Of a DNA stretch of 64,000 bases, positions 35,191-45,086 are shown one piece after another (position 1 is the stretch's first letter; each line of letters begins with the position of its first letter). Position numbers and translations under genes: made by a program. The stretch comes from DATFVA01 sp963815785. Lineage in GTDB: Bacteria; Bacteroidota; Ignavibacteria; Ignavibacteriales; Ignavibacteriaceae. Below the pieces are notes generated by a model that was not told the DNA's origin, ran no database searches, and saw only the letters and a list, made by a program, of their open reading frames with translations. Location of the stretch: NCBI GenBank assembly GCA_963815785.1, contig CAWFHZ010000005.1:248001-312000 (forward strand). Reading direction: 5' to 3'.

Positions 35191-36546
35191 ATGCTTAATA
35201 TTATAGGAATTTTACGGGAAGCAATTAATAAAAAAGGTGAAAAGAGAGTTGCTGTAACACCTTACTATGCTTCTCAAATAGTAAAAAAAGGACACAAACT
35301 CCTGGTTCAGCCTGCTGAAAATCCGGAAACCGGGGAAATAAAAAGAGCTTTTGATGATAAAGAATATGTAAAGGCTGGCGCTGAAATAAAGGAAGATTTA
35401 TCCAGTGCTGATATAATCTTTGGATTGAAAGAAATCCCGGTAAAAAGAATTCTGCCTGAGAAGGCTTACTATTTTTTTTCGCATACACATAAGGGACAAT
35501 TAAAAAATCGTGAAATGTTGAAAACACTTATTGAACTAAAAACAACTGTAATAGATTATGAGCTGATCAGAAATGAGAATAATCATCGTTTAATTACTGC
35601 CTTTACATATAATGCCGGTTATGCCGGGATGGTCGATACATTGTGGACGCTTGGTTTGAGACTAAAGATAAGAGGGATCAGCAGTCCTTTTGAAAATATC
35701 CCGCAGGCAATAGAAGGAGAAGATCTTCAGGCAATTAAAGATATTGTGAAAGCAACTGGCAGAATAATCTCTAAAAAGGGTACGCCGGAAGAAATTCCGC
35801 CGGTAATAACCTGCTTTCTTGGTGTCGGAAAAACAAGCACCGGGGCCAGGGAAATATTTGATCTTCTTCCGGTGCAGGAAATTACTCCTGATCAGATCGG
35901 GGAAATTTTCTATCACGGTTCCAGAAAGAAGATCTATAAACTGGTACTTGATGTTCACGAAATGTACAGGTTGAAAGCAGGCAAAAGAGGTAAAGTTGAA
36001 AATTACTCAGGTATGAGCAAACGACAAAAAATGCATCATTACCTTTCACATCCCGAACTGTATGAATCAAATCTTGATAATATCCTTCCATATGTAACCG
36101 TGCTTATGAACTGTATAATTTGGGAACAAAAATATCCACGGGTTCTATCCAAAAAGCTTATGAAAGAATTATATAGCCGGAATAAAACTTTAATAGCAAT
36201 CGGAGATATTACGTGCGATCCGAATGGATCAATTGAATTTTCTAAGGAGACGTGGATTGACAACCCCGTTTATATTTACAATCCAATCAGCGAAACCATA
36301 AAAATGGGATTTGAAGGAGATGGTGTCGCAGTAATGGCAGTAACTAATTTGCCATGTGAATTTTCAGCCGATGCTTCGAGACAATTCGGCAAGGATTTAT
36401 CAGTTTTTCTCGATACAATTATATCAGCCGATTATAAGAGTGAGCTTGAACAATCGGGTTTACCGGCGGAAATAAAAAGAGCAGTGATTATCTGGAAGGG
36501 AAATTTTACAGATGATTATTTATATATGAAAAATTATATCGTCTGA
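35191..36546 (+). CDS. lysine-ketoglutarate reductase-like enzyme (LOR; saccharopine-forming)
   Basis: 451 residues. The N-terminus IIGILREAINKKGEKRVAVTP is the AlaDh/PNT N-terminal pattern, and SHTHKGQLKNREMLKTLIEL, YNAGYAGMVDTLWTLGLRLK and ITCFLGVGKTSTGAREIFDLLP match the LOR half of bifunctional LKR/SDH proteins. It condenses lysine with 2-oxoglutarate to saccharopine using NADPH. The gene for the second half of the pathway lies tail-to-tail 3 bases downstream on the other strand. In animals and plants the two halves are fused; here they are separate convergent genes. Confidence 0.85.
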   Translation: MLNIIGILREAINKKGEKRVAVTPYYASQIVKKGHKLLVQPAENPETGEIKRAFDDKEYVKAGAEIKEDLSSADIIFGLKEIPVKRILPEKAYYFFSHTHKGQLKNREMLKTLIELKTTVIDYELIRNENNHRLITAFTYNAGYAGMVDTLWTLGLRLKIRGISSPFENIPQAIEGEDLQAIKDIVKATGRIISKKGTPEEIPPVITCFLGVGKTSTGAREIFDLLPVQEITPDQIGEIFYHGSRKKIYKLVLDVHEMYRLKAGKRGKVENYSGMSKRQKMHHYLSHPELYESNLDNILPYVTVLMNCIIWEQKYPRVLSKKLMKELYSRNKTLIAIGDITCDPNGSIEFSKETWIDNPVYIYNPISETIKMGFEGDGVAVMAVTNLPCEFSADASRQFGKDLSVFLDTIISADYKSELEQSGLPAEIKRAVIIWKGNFTDDYLYMKNYIV

Positions 36547-36549
36547 AAA

Positions 36550-37887
36550 TTAATTCAACTCCGTTTCAGTTTCAGTAAATGTAATACCGTATTCTTCCAG
36601 CTCTTTTAGAACTGGCGAATAAATATCTTTATAAACAGGAATGATGACGCCTCTTTCCTTAATATTTTCATTCGCAATTAATTTAACAGCAATACCTACG
36701 GGTAATCCAACTGTATAAGTCATTGCAGTATTCAATTTGTCTTTACCTTTCTGAACCATCGTTGAAATTATTTTTTTCTTTTTGTTACCCGTCTGATAAA
36801 TTATCTCTGTCTGAAGAACAACCATATCCCTGTCGTTTTCTTTAAATTTCCATTTTTTCAACAATAAATCCAGAAGAATCTGTGCAGAAGTTGCAGATTT
36901 AATATTAATTTTTGTATCCGCAAATAAGTCAAGCCACTTAATTTTTTCTAAAACTTCAGTATCAGAATCATTACCAAGAAATTCCGTCAGGTCTTCTTCA
37001 TCTGGTTTGCCGTTTGGTGAAGGAAGAGATGCACGGACCCATTCTCTCGTTGTTAAATTTTCAGAATTTGGAATAGTGTAAGTATTATCGGTAAGATCAA
37101 GTTTTACCAGTGCATTCCACGCTTTACAAAATCCCGGTCTTCTCAGTGTCCCGCGGTAAAAGTCTTCAACAGCATTTAAATTATATTTTTTAATGTAAGA
37201 AACAGAGTCTCTGTTCGGATATGCTTCAAATGATCCTAAACCGGGAACTACAATATTTTCAATATTAAGGAATAATTTTCTGTACGGAACAAATTTTACA
37301 GAAGAATTTTCGAAATAGCGTGCATCTGATTGTCCTGCAAGAACAACATTCATCGGGCTCCAGGTAATTTTATAGTGCCAGGGATTATCATCGCACTCAG
37401 GAGAAACCAAAGCTCCGCAAAAAGATTTTAATGAAGTAATGCTTCCCCCTGCTTCTTCAACCTTCTCCTTTAACTGCATTGCATCCATATGGTCAATTCC
37501 CGGGTCAACGCCCATTTCATTCAGAAATATTAACCCGTTTCTTTTTGCTTCCTCATCCAGACTCATCATCTCAGGAGAAACATAGGATGCCGTAACTAAA
37601 TTGGTTTTATGTCTTAAACATTCTTTTGCAATTATTTCATGCATTGATGGCGGAAGAAAAGAAATTGCAATATCTGCATTTGAGATTTCTTCCGTCCTTT
37701 GATTATCATCTAATGCATTAAATTTTATAGCTCTGCCGGACGGATGGTTTTGGACCTTTTGTTCAGCAAGTTCAAAATCAAAATCACCAACAGTTACTTC
37801 CCAATCCTGTTTTGAAGAATTATTAAGCAGGTAATCAATAAGAGCTGTTGCAGTTCTCCCGGCACCAATAGCGAATATGCGTTTCAT
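36550..37887 (-). CDS. saccharopine dehydrogenase (glutamate-forming)-like
   Basis: 445 residues. Rossmann nucleotide-binding start KRIFAIGAGRTATALIDYLL, SADIAISFLPPSMHEIIAKECL, NEMGVDPGIDHMDAMQLK (the MG-DPGI-H signature), and SFCGALVSPECDDNPWHYKITWSP. It oxidises saccharopine to glutamate and aminoadipate semialdehyde. Convergent with the LOR gene. Homospermidine synthase-like relatives share the fold, but the ECDDNPW-YK-TWSP motif and the neighbour favour saccharopine. Together the pair implies lysine degradation, or aminoadipate formation. Confidence 0.87.
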   Translation of the reverse strand: MKRIFAIGAGRTATALIDYLLNNSSKQDWEVTVGDFDFELAEQKVQNHPSGRAIKFNALDDNQRTEEISNADIAISFLPPSMHEIIAKECLRHKTNLVTASYVSPEMMSLDEEAKRNGLIFLNEMGVDPGIDHMDAMQLKEKVEEAGGSITSLKSFCGALVSPECDDNPWHYKITWSPMNVVLAGQSDARYFENSSVKFVPYRKLFLNIENIVVPGLGSFEAYPNRDSVSYIKKYNLNAVEDFYRGTLRRPGFCKAWNALVKLDLTDNTYTIPNSENLTTREWVRASLPSPNGKPDEEDLTEFLGNDSDTEVLEKIKWLDLFADTKINIKSATSAQILLDLLLKKWKFKENDRDMVVLQTEIIYQTGNKKKKIISTMVQKGKDKLNTAMTYTVGLPVGIAVKLIANENIKERGVIIPVYKDIYSPVLKELEEYGITFTETETELN

Positions 37888-38047
37888 TTTTTTAATATGT
37901 TTTTTTTATCCATTAAAACTAAGAGTTTGGAAAATAAATTACCAAATCAAAATTGATATTAACCACACCTTTTTATGTTTAATTATGACAGGAATAATCC
38001 TATTTTTAATTTTTGGAATTACTGTTAAAGTTATGTGAGGATATTCA

Positions 38048-39379
38048 ATGAGCTCTAAAATTCTTTTTGTACCATTATTTATTGTTCTGTACTCTCTTCT
38101 TTTATATCCACAGGTTAAAATAAATTATGATGAGTACAATCTTGATAATGGTCTGCATGTTATTCTATACCAGGATAATTCAACCCCGATTGTGGCTGTT
38201 TCTGTTATGTACCACGTCGGTTCAAAAAATGAAAAGCCGGACCGGACAGGATTTGCTCATTTTTTCGAACACCTTATGTTCGAGGGTTCACCAAACATCG
38301 GCAGAGGTGAATATATGAAAATGGTTGAAAATGCCGGTGGTGAATTAAACGCAAACACTGATTTCGATAGAACTTATTATTACGAAGTTCTTCCTTCTAA
38401 TCAATTAGCTTTGGGATTATATCTTGAATCTGAAAGAATGCTCCATTTAAAGATTGACAGTGTTGGGGTTGAAACTCAACGAAAAGTGGTAAAAGAAGAA
38501 AGGAAGCAGCGTTTAGATAATCAACCTTATGGAAAAATATGGGAAATTACTTTTAAGGACGCATACAGGACCTCGCCATATCGCTGGATGCCGATTGGTT
38601 CTGCTCAGTATATTGACAAAGCAAGTATCGATGAATTTAGAAATTTTTATAAGACATATTATGTGCCGCAAAATGCCGTTATCTCAATTGCAGGAGATAT
38701 TCAGATTGATAAAGCAAAAGAATTAATTAAAAAGTATTTTTCCGAAATTCCCCGCGGAACAAAAGAAATTTACAGACCGGATGTAAAAGAAACCTCACAG
38801 ACTGCTGAAGTGATAGATACAGCCTACGATAATATTCAGCTTCCCGCCATAGTCGAAGCTTATCACATACCGGAAGTTGGTGCAGAAGACTATTACCCGA
38901 TCAGGATGTTAACCACACTTCTTTCCGGTGGACGAAGTTCAAGACTTTATAAAACTTTAGTTGACAGTACACAGAAAGCGGTTTATGTGGGTGCTTTTCC
39001 TGCAGCCCTTGAAGATCCGGGTTTGTTTATCTCGCTAGCCATTGCAAACCAGGGTGTGGATTCAGATGAACTTAAAAAATTAATTGATGGGGAAATTGAT
39101 AAAGTTAAAAACAAACTAATCAGTGATGAAGAAATGCAGAAATTGAAAAACCAGGTTGAAACAGATTACGTCAATCAAAATGCAACAGACGCCGGAATTG
39201 CTGAAAACCTTGCTTACTATTATACAATTTATGGAAACACTGGTGCAATAAACACTGAACTTAATAAATTAATGAATGTTACTAAAAAAGATATAAAACG
39301 CGTGGCGGATAAATACTTAAAAGATTCCAACCGGCTTGTACTTTATTATCTTCCTAATAAGAATGGGGGGCAGCAATAA
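38048..39379 (+). CDS. M16 family zinc peptidase, catalytic subunit
   Basis: 443 residues with a signal peptide (ILFVPLFIVLYSLLLYPQ). The inverted zinc motif HFFEHLMFEG is present at about residue 75, with the downstream Glu in VVKEERKQR. The two M16 domains follow (AVISIAGDIQIDKAKELIKKYF; LPAIVEAYHIPEVGAEDYYP). Probably a periplasmic protease acting with the next gene's non-catalytic subunit, as in other M16B heterodimers. Its TAA (39377-39379) overlaps the next ATG by one base (TAATG), so the two are coupled. Confidence 0.92.
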   Translation: MSSKILFVPLFIVLYSLLLYPQVKINYDEYNLDNGLHVILYQDNSTPIVAVSVMYHVGSKNEKPDRTGFAHFFEHLMFEGSPNIGRGEYMKMVENAGGELNANTDFDRTYYYEVLPSNQLALGLYLESERMLHLKIDSVGVETQRKVVKEERKQRLDNQPYGKIWEITFKDAYRTSPYRWMPIGSAQYIDKASIDEFRNFYKTYYVPQNAVISIAGDIQIDKAKELIKKYFSEIPRGTKEIYRPDVKETSQTAEVIDTAYDNIQLPAIVEAYHIPEVGAEDYYPIRMLTTLLSGGRSSRLYKTLVDSTQKAVYVGAFPAALEDPGLFISLAIANQGVDSDELKKLIDGEIDKVKNKLISDEEMQKLKNQVETDYVNQNATDAGIAENLAYYYTIYGNTGAINTELNKLMNVTKKDIKRVADKYLKDSNRLVLYYLPNKNGGQQ

Positions 39380-41438
39380 TGAAAAAATTAATATCAATAC
39401 TTTTTGCAATATTACTAGCTACTCCGCTTAATGCACAGGTTAACAGAAGTAAACCTCCGGAACCAGGTCCCCCGCCCGAAATAAACTTGGTAAATATGAA
39501 AAATTTGAACTCCCGAATGGATTAAAAGTTTTTATTGTGGAAAATCATAAGCTCCCCAGGGTATCTTTTTCCCTGCAAATCGATAGAGATCCGATTCTTG
39601 AGGGTGATACTGCCGGTTATGTGTCTGCCGCGGGACAACTTTTAAGAACAGGGACAACAAACAGAACAAAAGATCAGTTAGACGAAGCAATTGATTTTAT
39701 CGGTGCATCGCTGTCAACTTCTTCAACCGGGGTTTATGGTATGTGTCTTACAGAACACATTGATACTTTACTCGATATAATGTCTGATATAATTCTTCAT
39801 TCAGATTTTAAACAAAACGAACTTGATAAGATTATAACAAGAATGAAGTCCGATCTGGCAAGTCAGAAAGATGATCCTGATGCAATTGCGGGTACTGTAA
39901 AAGATGTAGTTGATTTTGGTAGGGACCACCCTTACGGCGAGCCTGAAACAGAACAGACAGTTGAAAATATAACACTTCAAAAATGTAAAGAATATTATCA
40001 GGAATTTTTTGCACCAAATATTTCTTATCTCGCTGTAGTCGGAGATATAAATGAAGCACAAGTAAAAGAGCTAATAACAAAATATCTGGGAAAATGGCAG
40101 AGAAAAGATGTGCCGGAATTTAAATACAGCAATCCGCAACCTCCCTCTCAAACAACTGTTGCCCTGGTTGATCGCCCGAATGCAGTGCAATCTGTTATTA
40201 ATATTACTTATCCTGTTCAATTAAAACCCGGAGACAAAGATTTAATTCCGGCTTCATTGATGAATACTATACTTGGGGGCAGCACTTTCAGATTATTTCA
40301 AAACTTAAGGGAAAAACATTCATTTACTTATGGAGCTAATTCGAGGCTATCAAAAGATGAATTTGTAGGCAGCTTCGATGCATTTACAAATGTAAGAAAC
40401 GAAGTTACAGATAGCGCAATAACTCAGATTCTTTTTGAGATGAAAAGAATTAAAAATGAATCCGTCCCGGACAGTGAATTACAAATAGTTAAAAATTTCT
40501 TAACGGGTAATTTTGCTATAGCTCTTGAAAGTCCTCAAACAATAGCATCATTCGCAATAAATATTGATAAATATAATTTACCTGAAAACTACTATTCAAA
40601 TTATCTAAAGAATGTTGCCGATGTAACCCCGGCAGAAATCAAACAAGCTGCCGATGAGTATATCAAGCCTGATCACTCAAACATCGTTGTAATAGGAAAT
40701 GCCGATCAAATAAAAAAAGGATTAAGCCAGTTCGGGCCAATTATTCTCTACGATAATTATGGTAACCAAACTGATACATCTCTTTCGACTATTCCCGGCG
40801 ATATTTCCGCAAAGGATGTAATTGATCACTACATTAAAGCAATCGGGGGCAGAGATAGTCTCGCAAATGTTCATGACAGAATTACCATTATGCGTGGAAC
40901 TGTGCAGGGCTTTAATGTCTCCACAACCATCTACCAGAAAGAACCCGATCTGCTTGATCAGCAAATTAATGCGGGCGGCATGGCTCAGGAAATTATCTTT
41001 AATGGGAAAGTGGGAATAAAGAAAGCTGCCGGACAGGAAAATAATATTGAAGGAAATGAACTTGAAAAACTAAAGTTTGAATCTTCTATTCATTTTCTGC
41101 TTAACATTGATTCTCTTGGAATACAACTGAGACTTGCGGGGATTGAGAAAATTAAAGGAAAAGATGCATACAAAATAGAAATGATCCTGCCTTCAGGTAC
41201 AAAATGGATCCAATATTATGATCCTGAAACAGGATTAAAAGTTAAAGAAACAAAAAATATAACCACACCCCAGGGAACTTTTACCCAGGAGAATTTCTAC
41301 AGCAATTATAAAGATGTAGATGGAGTTATGTATCCTTTTACAATTAAACAATCCATAGGAAGTCAGAATATAGAATTTAAAGTGAGCTCAATTAAAATTA
41401 ATACTGGTATTCCTGACGAAAAGTTCGAACTAAAATAA
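39379..41438 (+). CDS. M16-like non-catalytic subunit fused to an outer-membrane lipoprotein-sorting-like domain (frameshifted)
   Basis: The ATG at 39379 opens a signal peptide (KKLISILFAILLATPLNAQ). After PPEINL a base is missing in the G run at 39489-39490; restoring it gives LGKYEKFELPNGLKVFIVEN, the normal M16 start, and the span is 3x686+2. The first M16 domain has no HXXEH motif, so this is the inactive partner. Residues about 440-686 (KDVIDHYIKAIGGRDSLANV ... TQENFYSNYKDVDGVMYPFT) resemble LolA/LolB-type or DUF4292 lipoprotein-binding domains. Expected to pair with the upstream catalytic subunit. Confidence 0.85.
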
Positions 41439-41439
41439 A

Positions 41440-42063
41440 GTGAATTCAAAAATTTCTGTTATCGTTTTTGATCTTGGAAACGTTCTGCTTCCTTTTAATT
41501 ATCAGCCCGCGGTAAAGAAGCTTGAAAGAATTGAAGCGGGGCTGGGTGAAAAGTTTCTTAAATTTTACAATGAACATTATGAGTATCACAGGTCTTTTGA
41601 AAGAGGTGATTTGCCAAAAGATAAATTTATAGAAATAATGCTGACTTCTCTGAACAATAAAATTGACGAAAAAACTTTTTGTGAATATTATTCGGACATT
41701 TTTTCGGAAAATAAAGAAGTAGTAGATTTACTCCCGGTATTAAAAAAGAGTTATACCCTGGTGCTTTTATCAAACACAAATTTAATTCATTATGAATACG
41801 GCTGGAAACGATATGACTTTCTTAAGTACTTTGATAAGTTAGTTACATCATACGAAGCTGGTGCAGTAAAACCTGAAATAGAAATTTATATGGCTGTGCA
41901 GTCATATACCCAAAAAAGTCCTGGGCAGCATTTATTTATTGATGACATACCTGAGTATGTTGATGCAGCAAAATCAATTGGATGGAATGCCTTCCAATTC
42001 ACTGACTATAAAAATTTATTAATGGAACTTAACAACAGGGGAATCTTCCCGGTCACAGACTAA
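41440..42063 (+). CDS. HAD-superfamily phosphatase (subfamily IA)
   Basis: 207 residues. HAD motif I VIVFDLGNVL (residues 8-17; the second Asp is replaced by Asn as in YihX-type phosphatases), motif II LVLLSNTN, motif III with AVKPE, motif IV HLFIDDIPEYVDAA. A helical cap lies between I and II. A small-molecule phosphate hydrolase in the cytoplasm; substrate unknown. Starts GTG at 41440, one base after the M16-like gene, so probably part of the same operon. Confidence 0.88.
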   Translation: MNSKISVIVFDLGNVLLPFNYQPAVKKLERIEAGLGEKFLKFYNEHYEYHRSFERGDLPKDKFIEIMLTSLNNKIDEKTFCEYYSDIFSENKEVVDLLPVLKKSYTLVLLSNTNLIHYEYGWKRYDFLKYFDKLVTSYEAGAVKPEIEIYMAVQSYTQKSPGQHLFIDDIPEYVDAAKSIGWNAFQFTDYKNLLMELNNRGIFPVTD

Positions 42064-42068
42064 CTTTT

Positions 42069-43013
42069 ATGAATAAAAATATTTTATTCCTAGCAAGGGC
42101 ATACCTGTATTTTTTTGCGTTGGTATTATTTTTTTCTCCGGGGTGTAACGAAGAAAAATTGGAAACTCAACCTTCCGAAATAAAAACTATTGCCAAAGAT
42201 ACAGTAAAACCGCCGCCGGTATTAAAAATTATTTTTACCAAAGAACCAATTAAAAGTGTTAATATTTTATCCGAGTTAACGGATAAATTCGGGGATGCAG
42301 GGATGAGACAAATTCTTGCTATTAACCGGCTTGATACAAGACATATTGTAATCGGTGATTCAATTTGTGTCCCCGATACTTTGCCCGATGATTTTCTTTT
42401 CTTTTCACCCTTTACAAAACAACTTGCAATCCTTGATTCAGTCCCGAAAATTTTAATCTTTTCCTATCCTGTACAGGCTTTTGCTGCTTATGAAAACGGG
42501 TTGCTTGTAAGGTGGGGACCAACAAGTATGGGTAAAAGAACTACTCCTACTCCTGTGGGACTTTACTTTACAAACTGGAAGTCGAAAGAGACTATAAGTA
42601 CAGTTAACAAAGAGTGGATTCTGCCCTGGGCTTTTAATATTGATAATTTTAACGGGATTTCAATCCATCAATTTGAATTGCCCGGCTTTCCTGCAAGTCA
42701 CTCCTGTGCCAGATTATTGCAAACGGATGCTGAATGGATTTATTACTGGGCAGAGCAATGGATACTTACAAAAGATGGCGAAAAAATTAAAGCTTACGGA
42801 ACACCTGTAGTTATTTACGGTAAATACAACTATCATTCTATACCACCCTGGGGATTATTATCAGAGAATTCTAAAGCTGATAAAGTAAATGAAGATGAAT
42901 TAAACGCAGTAATTAAAAAATATCTGCCAACAATTATAAAACGAAAAGAACATAGAGATTCTTTGATAACTGCAATGAAAATTGATTCACTTGCTTCCGC
43001 CGGTGGTCGTTAG
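42069..43013 (+). CDS. L,D-transpeptidase (YkuD-like) lipoprotein
   Basis: 314 residues. Signal peptide with lipobox (ALVLFFSPGCNEEK). Residues about 57-97 look like a LysM-type peptidoglycan-binding module (ILAINRLDTRHIVIGDSICVPD). The YkuD domain follows, with SIHQFELPGFPASHSCARLL holding the active-site histidine and cysteine. The usual motif is SHGCXR; here it is SHSCAR. It would cross-link peptidoglycan or attach proteins to it. Five bases after the HAD gene, same strand. Confidence 0.82.
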   Translation: MNKNILFLARAYLYFFALVLFFSPGCNEEKLETQPSEIKTIAKDTVKPPPVLKIIFTKEPIKSVNILSELTDKFGDAGMRQILAINRLDTRHIVIGDSICVPDTLPDDFLFFSPFTKQLAILDSVPKILIFSYPVQAFAAYENGLLVRWGPTSMGKRTTPTPVGLYFTNWKSKETISTVNKEWILPWAFNIDNFNGISIHQFELPGFPASHSCARLLQTDAEWIYYWAEQWILTKDGEKIKAYGTPVVIYGKYNYHSIPPWGLLSENSKADKVNEDELNAVIKKYLPTIIKRKEHRDSLITAMKIDSLASAGGR

Positions 43014-43076
43014 TTAATTTATCTTTTCTGCAACAGCTATAATACCAGAATATTAATCTCACCTTTTAATTATTCT

Positions 43077-43084
43077 TATATTTG
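43077..43084 (+). promoter_or_regulatory. possible Bacteroidota-type -7 promoter element for ychF
   Basis: TATATTTG fits TAnnTTTG, the Bacteroidota sigma-A -7 consensus, 38 bases before the ychF ATG. I do not see a convincing -33 TTTG at the right distance, so this is weak. Confidence 0.28.
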
Positions 43085-43121
43085 TATTTTGAAATTGAAA
43101 TGTAAAGGAGCAAAACCATTA

Positions 43122-44222
43122 ATGGGTTTAAGTATTGGAATTGTAGGACTGCCGAATGTTGGAAAATCGACTTTGTTTAATGCTCTGACAAAAGCACAGA
43201 ATGCTGAAGCAGCTAATTATCCATTTTGTACAATTGAGCCGAACAAAGCCATTGTGCCCGTGCCGGATGATAGAATAGAAAAACTAGCAGAGCTTGTAAA
43301 TCCGGCAAGACTTGTGAATAGTACGGTTGAGTTTTTTGATATTGCAGGACTCGTTAAAGGTGCGAGTAAAGGGGAAGGTCTTGGAAATCAATTTCTCAGC
43401 AACATCAGGGAAACGGATGCAATACTTCATCTGGTAAGATGTTTTGAAAATGAAGATGTGGTTCACGTAGATGGAAGCATTAATCCGATAAGAGATATTG
43501 AAGTAATCGAAACAGAACTGCTTCTCTCCGATATTCAGACTTTGGAAAAAAAGATTGATAAGCTGCAGAAACTTGCCAAGGGAGATAAACTTGCTAAACA
43601 AATGCTTGATGATGCTGATAACCTGCTTAAATACTTAAATGAAGGCAATTCTGCATATTTATTTCCCGATCGGGACAAAGAATCTGTTAAACAATTATTT
43701 AATGAACTAAGGTTAATGACCTCTAAAGATGTTATCTATTGTGCAAATGTTGATGAATCTGAGTTAGTAGAAGATAATGAATATGTGAAGGAAGTAAGAA
43801 AATATGCTGCGGGAAAAGGAGCAGATGCAGTTAAAATATCAGCAAAAGTGGAAGAGGAAATGGTTGGTCTATCAGATGAAGAAAGACTTGAATTCTTAGA
43901 TTCATACGGGGTTAAAGAAAGCGGACTTGAAAAAATAATAAGAACAGGATTTCATACACTTGGATTAATCAGCTATTTCACCGCGGGACCAAAGGAAGTA
44001 AGAGCGTGGACCATTCATAATGGCTGGAAGGCTCCGCAAGCAGCCGGAGTAATTCATACTGATTTTGAAAAAGGTTTCATTCGTGCCGAAGTTATTGGCT
44101 ATGACGATTATATTAAATGCGGATCGGAAGCTGCCTGCAAAGCCGCTGGTTTGATGAGAGTTGAAGGAAAAGATTACACTGTTATAGATGGTGATGTTAT
44201 GCATTTTCTCTTTAATGTATAA
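43122..44222 (+). CDS. ychF: YchF/OLA1-family GTPase/ATPase
   Basis: 366 residues from MGLSIGIVGLPNVGKSTLFN. G1 GLPNVGKST, G3 DIAGLVKGASKGEGLGNQFL, the NXXE-type specificity motif (here CANVDESE) and C-terminal TGS-like domain (ISYFTAGPKEVRAWTIHNGWKAPQAAGVIH) are all standard. YchF prefers ATP and associates with ribosomes. The start at 43122 is chosen over an upstream in-frame TTG at 43089 because homologues begin MGLS/MG and AAAGGAG sits 11 bases before it. A TATATTTG element at 43077-43084 could be a Bacteroidota -7 box. Confidence 0.96.
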   Translation: MGLSIGIVGLPNVGKSTLFNALTKAQNAEAANYPFCTIEPNKAIVPVPDDRIEKLAELVNPARLVNSTVEFFDIAGLVKGASKGEGLGNQFLSNIRETDAILHLVRCFENEDVVHVDGSINPIRDIEVIETELLLSDIQTLEKKIDKLQKLAKGDKLAKQMLDDADNLLKYLNEGNSAYLFPDRDKESVKQLFNELRLMTSKDVIYCANVDESELVEDNEYVKEVRKYAAGKGADAVKISAKVEEEMVGLSDEERLEFLDSYGVKESGLEKIIRTGFHTLGLISYFTAGPKEVRAWTIHNGWKAPQAAGVIHTDFEKGFIRAEVIGYDDYIKCGSEAACKAAGLMRVEGKDYTVIDGDVMHFLFNV

Positions 44223-44290
44223 TGATGGATAAATCATCATAATAATTATTTTTACTTTACAGAATTAATTAAACAATATTAGTGTGCATT

Positions 44291-44578
44291 ATGGATTTTA
44301 AAATTATTCACGATACAAAAAATCACAAATTCACAACCACGGTGGATGAAAATGAATGCTATCTGAATTATAATCTCCCCCGCAAAAATGTTATCGATTT
44401 TTATTTCACTTTTGTTCCCGGAGAAGTAAGGGGGAAAGGAATTGCTGCCAAATTGGTGGAAGAGGGATTGAAGTATGCGGAAAAAAACAAATTAAAAGTA
44501 ATCCCCAGCTGTTCTTATGTTAGTGTTTATATACACAGAAATGAAGAATACAAGGTTCTTCTAGAATCGGAAGATTAA
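44291..44578 (+). CDS. small GNAT-like N-acetyltransferase (YjdJ type)
   Basis: 95 residues from the ATG at 44291 (a GTG at 44282 would add three). FYFTFVPGEVRGKGIAAKLVEEGLKYAEKNKLKVIPSCSYVSVYI is the core of the short GNAT_YjdJ family: the acetyl-CoA pyrophosphate loop is RGKGIA, and PSCSYV--Y- is characteristic. Acceptor unknown. Independent transcription unit after ychF. Confidence 0.88.
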   Translation: MDFKIIHDTKNHKFTTTVDENECYLNYNLPRKNVIDFYFTFVPGEVRGKGIAAKLVEEGLKYAEKNKLKVIPSCSYVSVYIHRNEEYKVLLESED

Positions 44579-44628
44579 GAAACTCAGGGTAAATATTGCA
44601 ACCGGAGTCGGTAATGAATGGGAAAAGA

Positions 44629-44652
44629 AAGCTGCCTTAATTCAGGCAGCTT
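44629..44652. terminator. hairpin between convergent acetyltransferase and OsmC genes
   Basis: aagctgcct (44629-44637) and aggcagctt (44644-44652) form a perfect 9-bp stem with a 6-base loop. On the minus strand it is followed by tttctttt, so it could terminate osmC and, less well, the acetyltransferase gene. Confidence 0.72.
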
Positions 44653-44657
44653 AAGAG

Positions 44658-45086
44658 TTATTTCAATTTGGCTTCAAGCATCATTTCAACACTCTTTAAT
44701 GCCTTAGAAACCGGGCATGCACCTTTTGTATCAGCAGCATGTTTTTGAAAAGTATCATTATCGATTCCATCAACATCACCGATTGTTTTAATGTCAATTC
44801 TTGTTATTGTAAAACCTTCCGGTAGTTTTTCAATATGAACTGAGTCCTCAGTTTCAATAGAATTCACTTTAAACCCGGCTTTTGACAGCGAATTTGCCAA
44901 TGCCATAGAAAAACATCCTGCATGCGCTGCACCCAGAATTTCTTCAGGATTAGTTTCATCACCAGATTCGAACCTTGATTTCGCATTATATGCTGTATTC
45001 TTTAAAACACCGGTTTCTGTATTAAGTACTCCTTTTCCTTGCATCAGATTACCGCTCCACCGAGCACTCCCTTTCCTAACAGGCAT
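44658..45086 (-). CDS. osmC: OsmC-family thiol peroxidase
   Basis: 142 residues: ARWSGNLMQGKGVLNTETGVL, NPEEILGAAHAGCFSMALANSL and HAADTKGACPVSKALKSVEM. The two catalytic cysteines (HAGCFS and KGACPVSKAL), and the conserved Arg (SRFESG) and Glu (NPEE), are in place. Reduces organic hydroperoxides in the cytoplasm. Monocistronic with a likely promoter in the AT-rich upstream gap. Confidence 0.93.
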   Translation of the reverse strand: MPVRKGSARWSGNLMQGKGVLNTETGVLKNTAYNAKSRFESGDETNPEEILGAAHAGCFSMALANSLSKAGFKVNSIETEDSVHIEKLPEGFTITRIDIKTIGDVDGIDNDTFQKHAADTKGACPVSKALKSVEMMLEAKLK

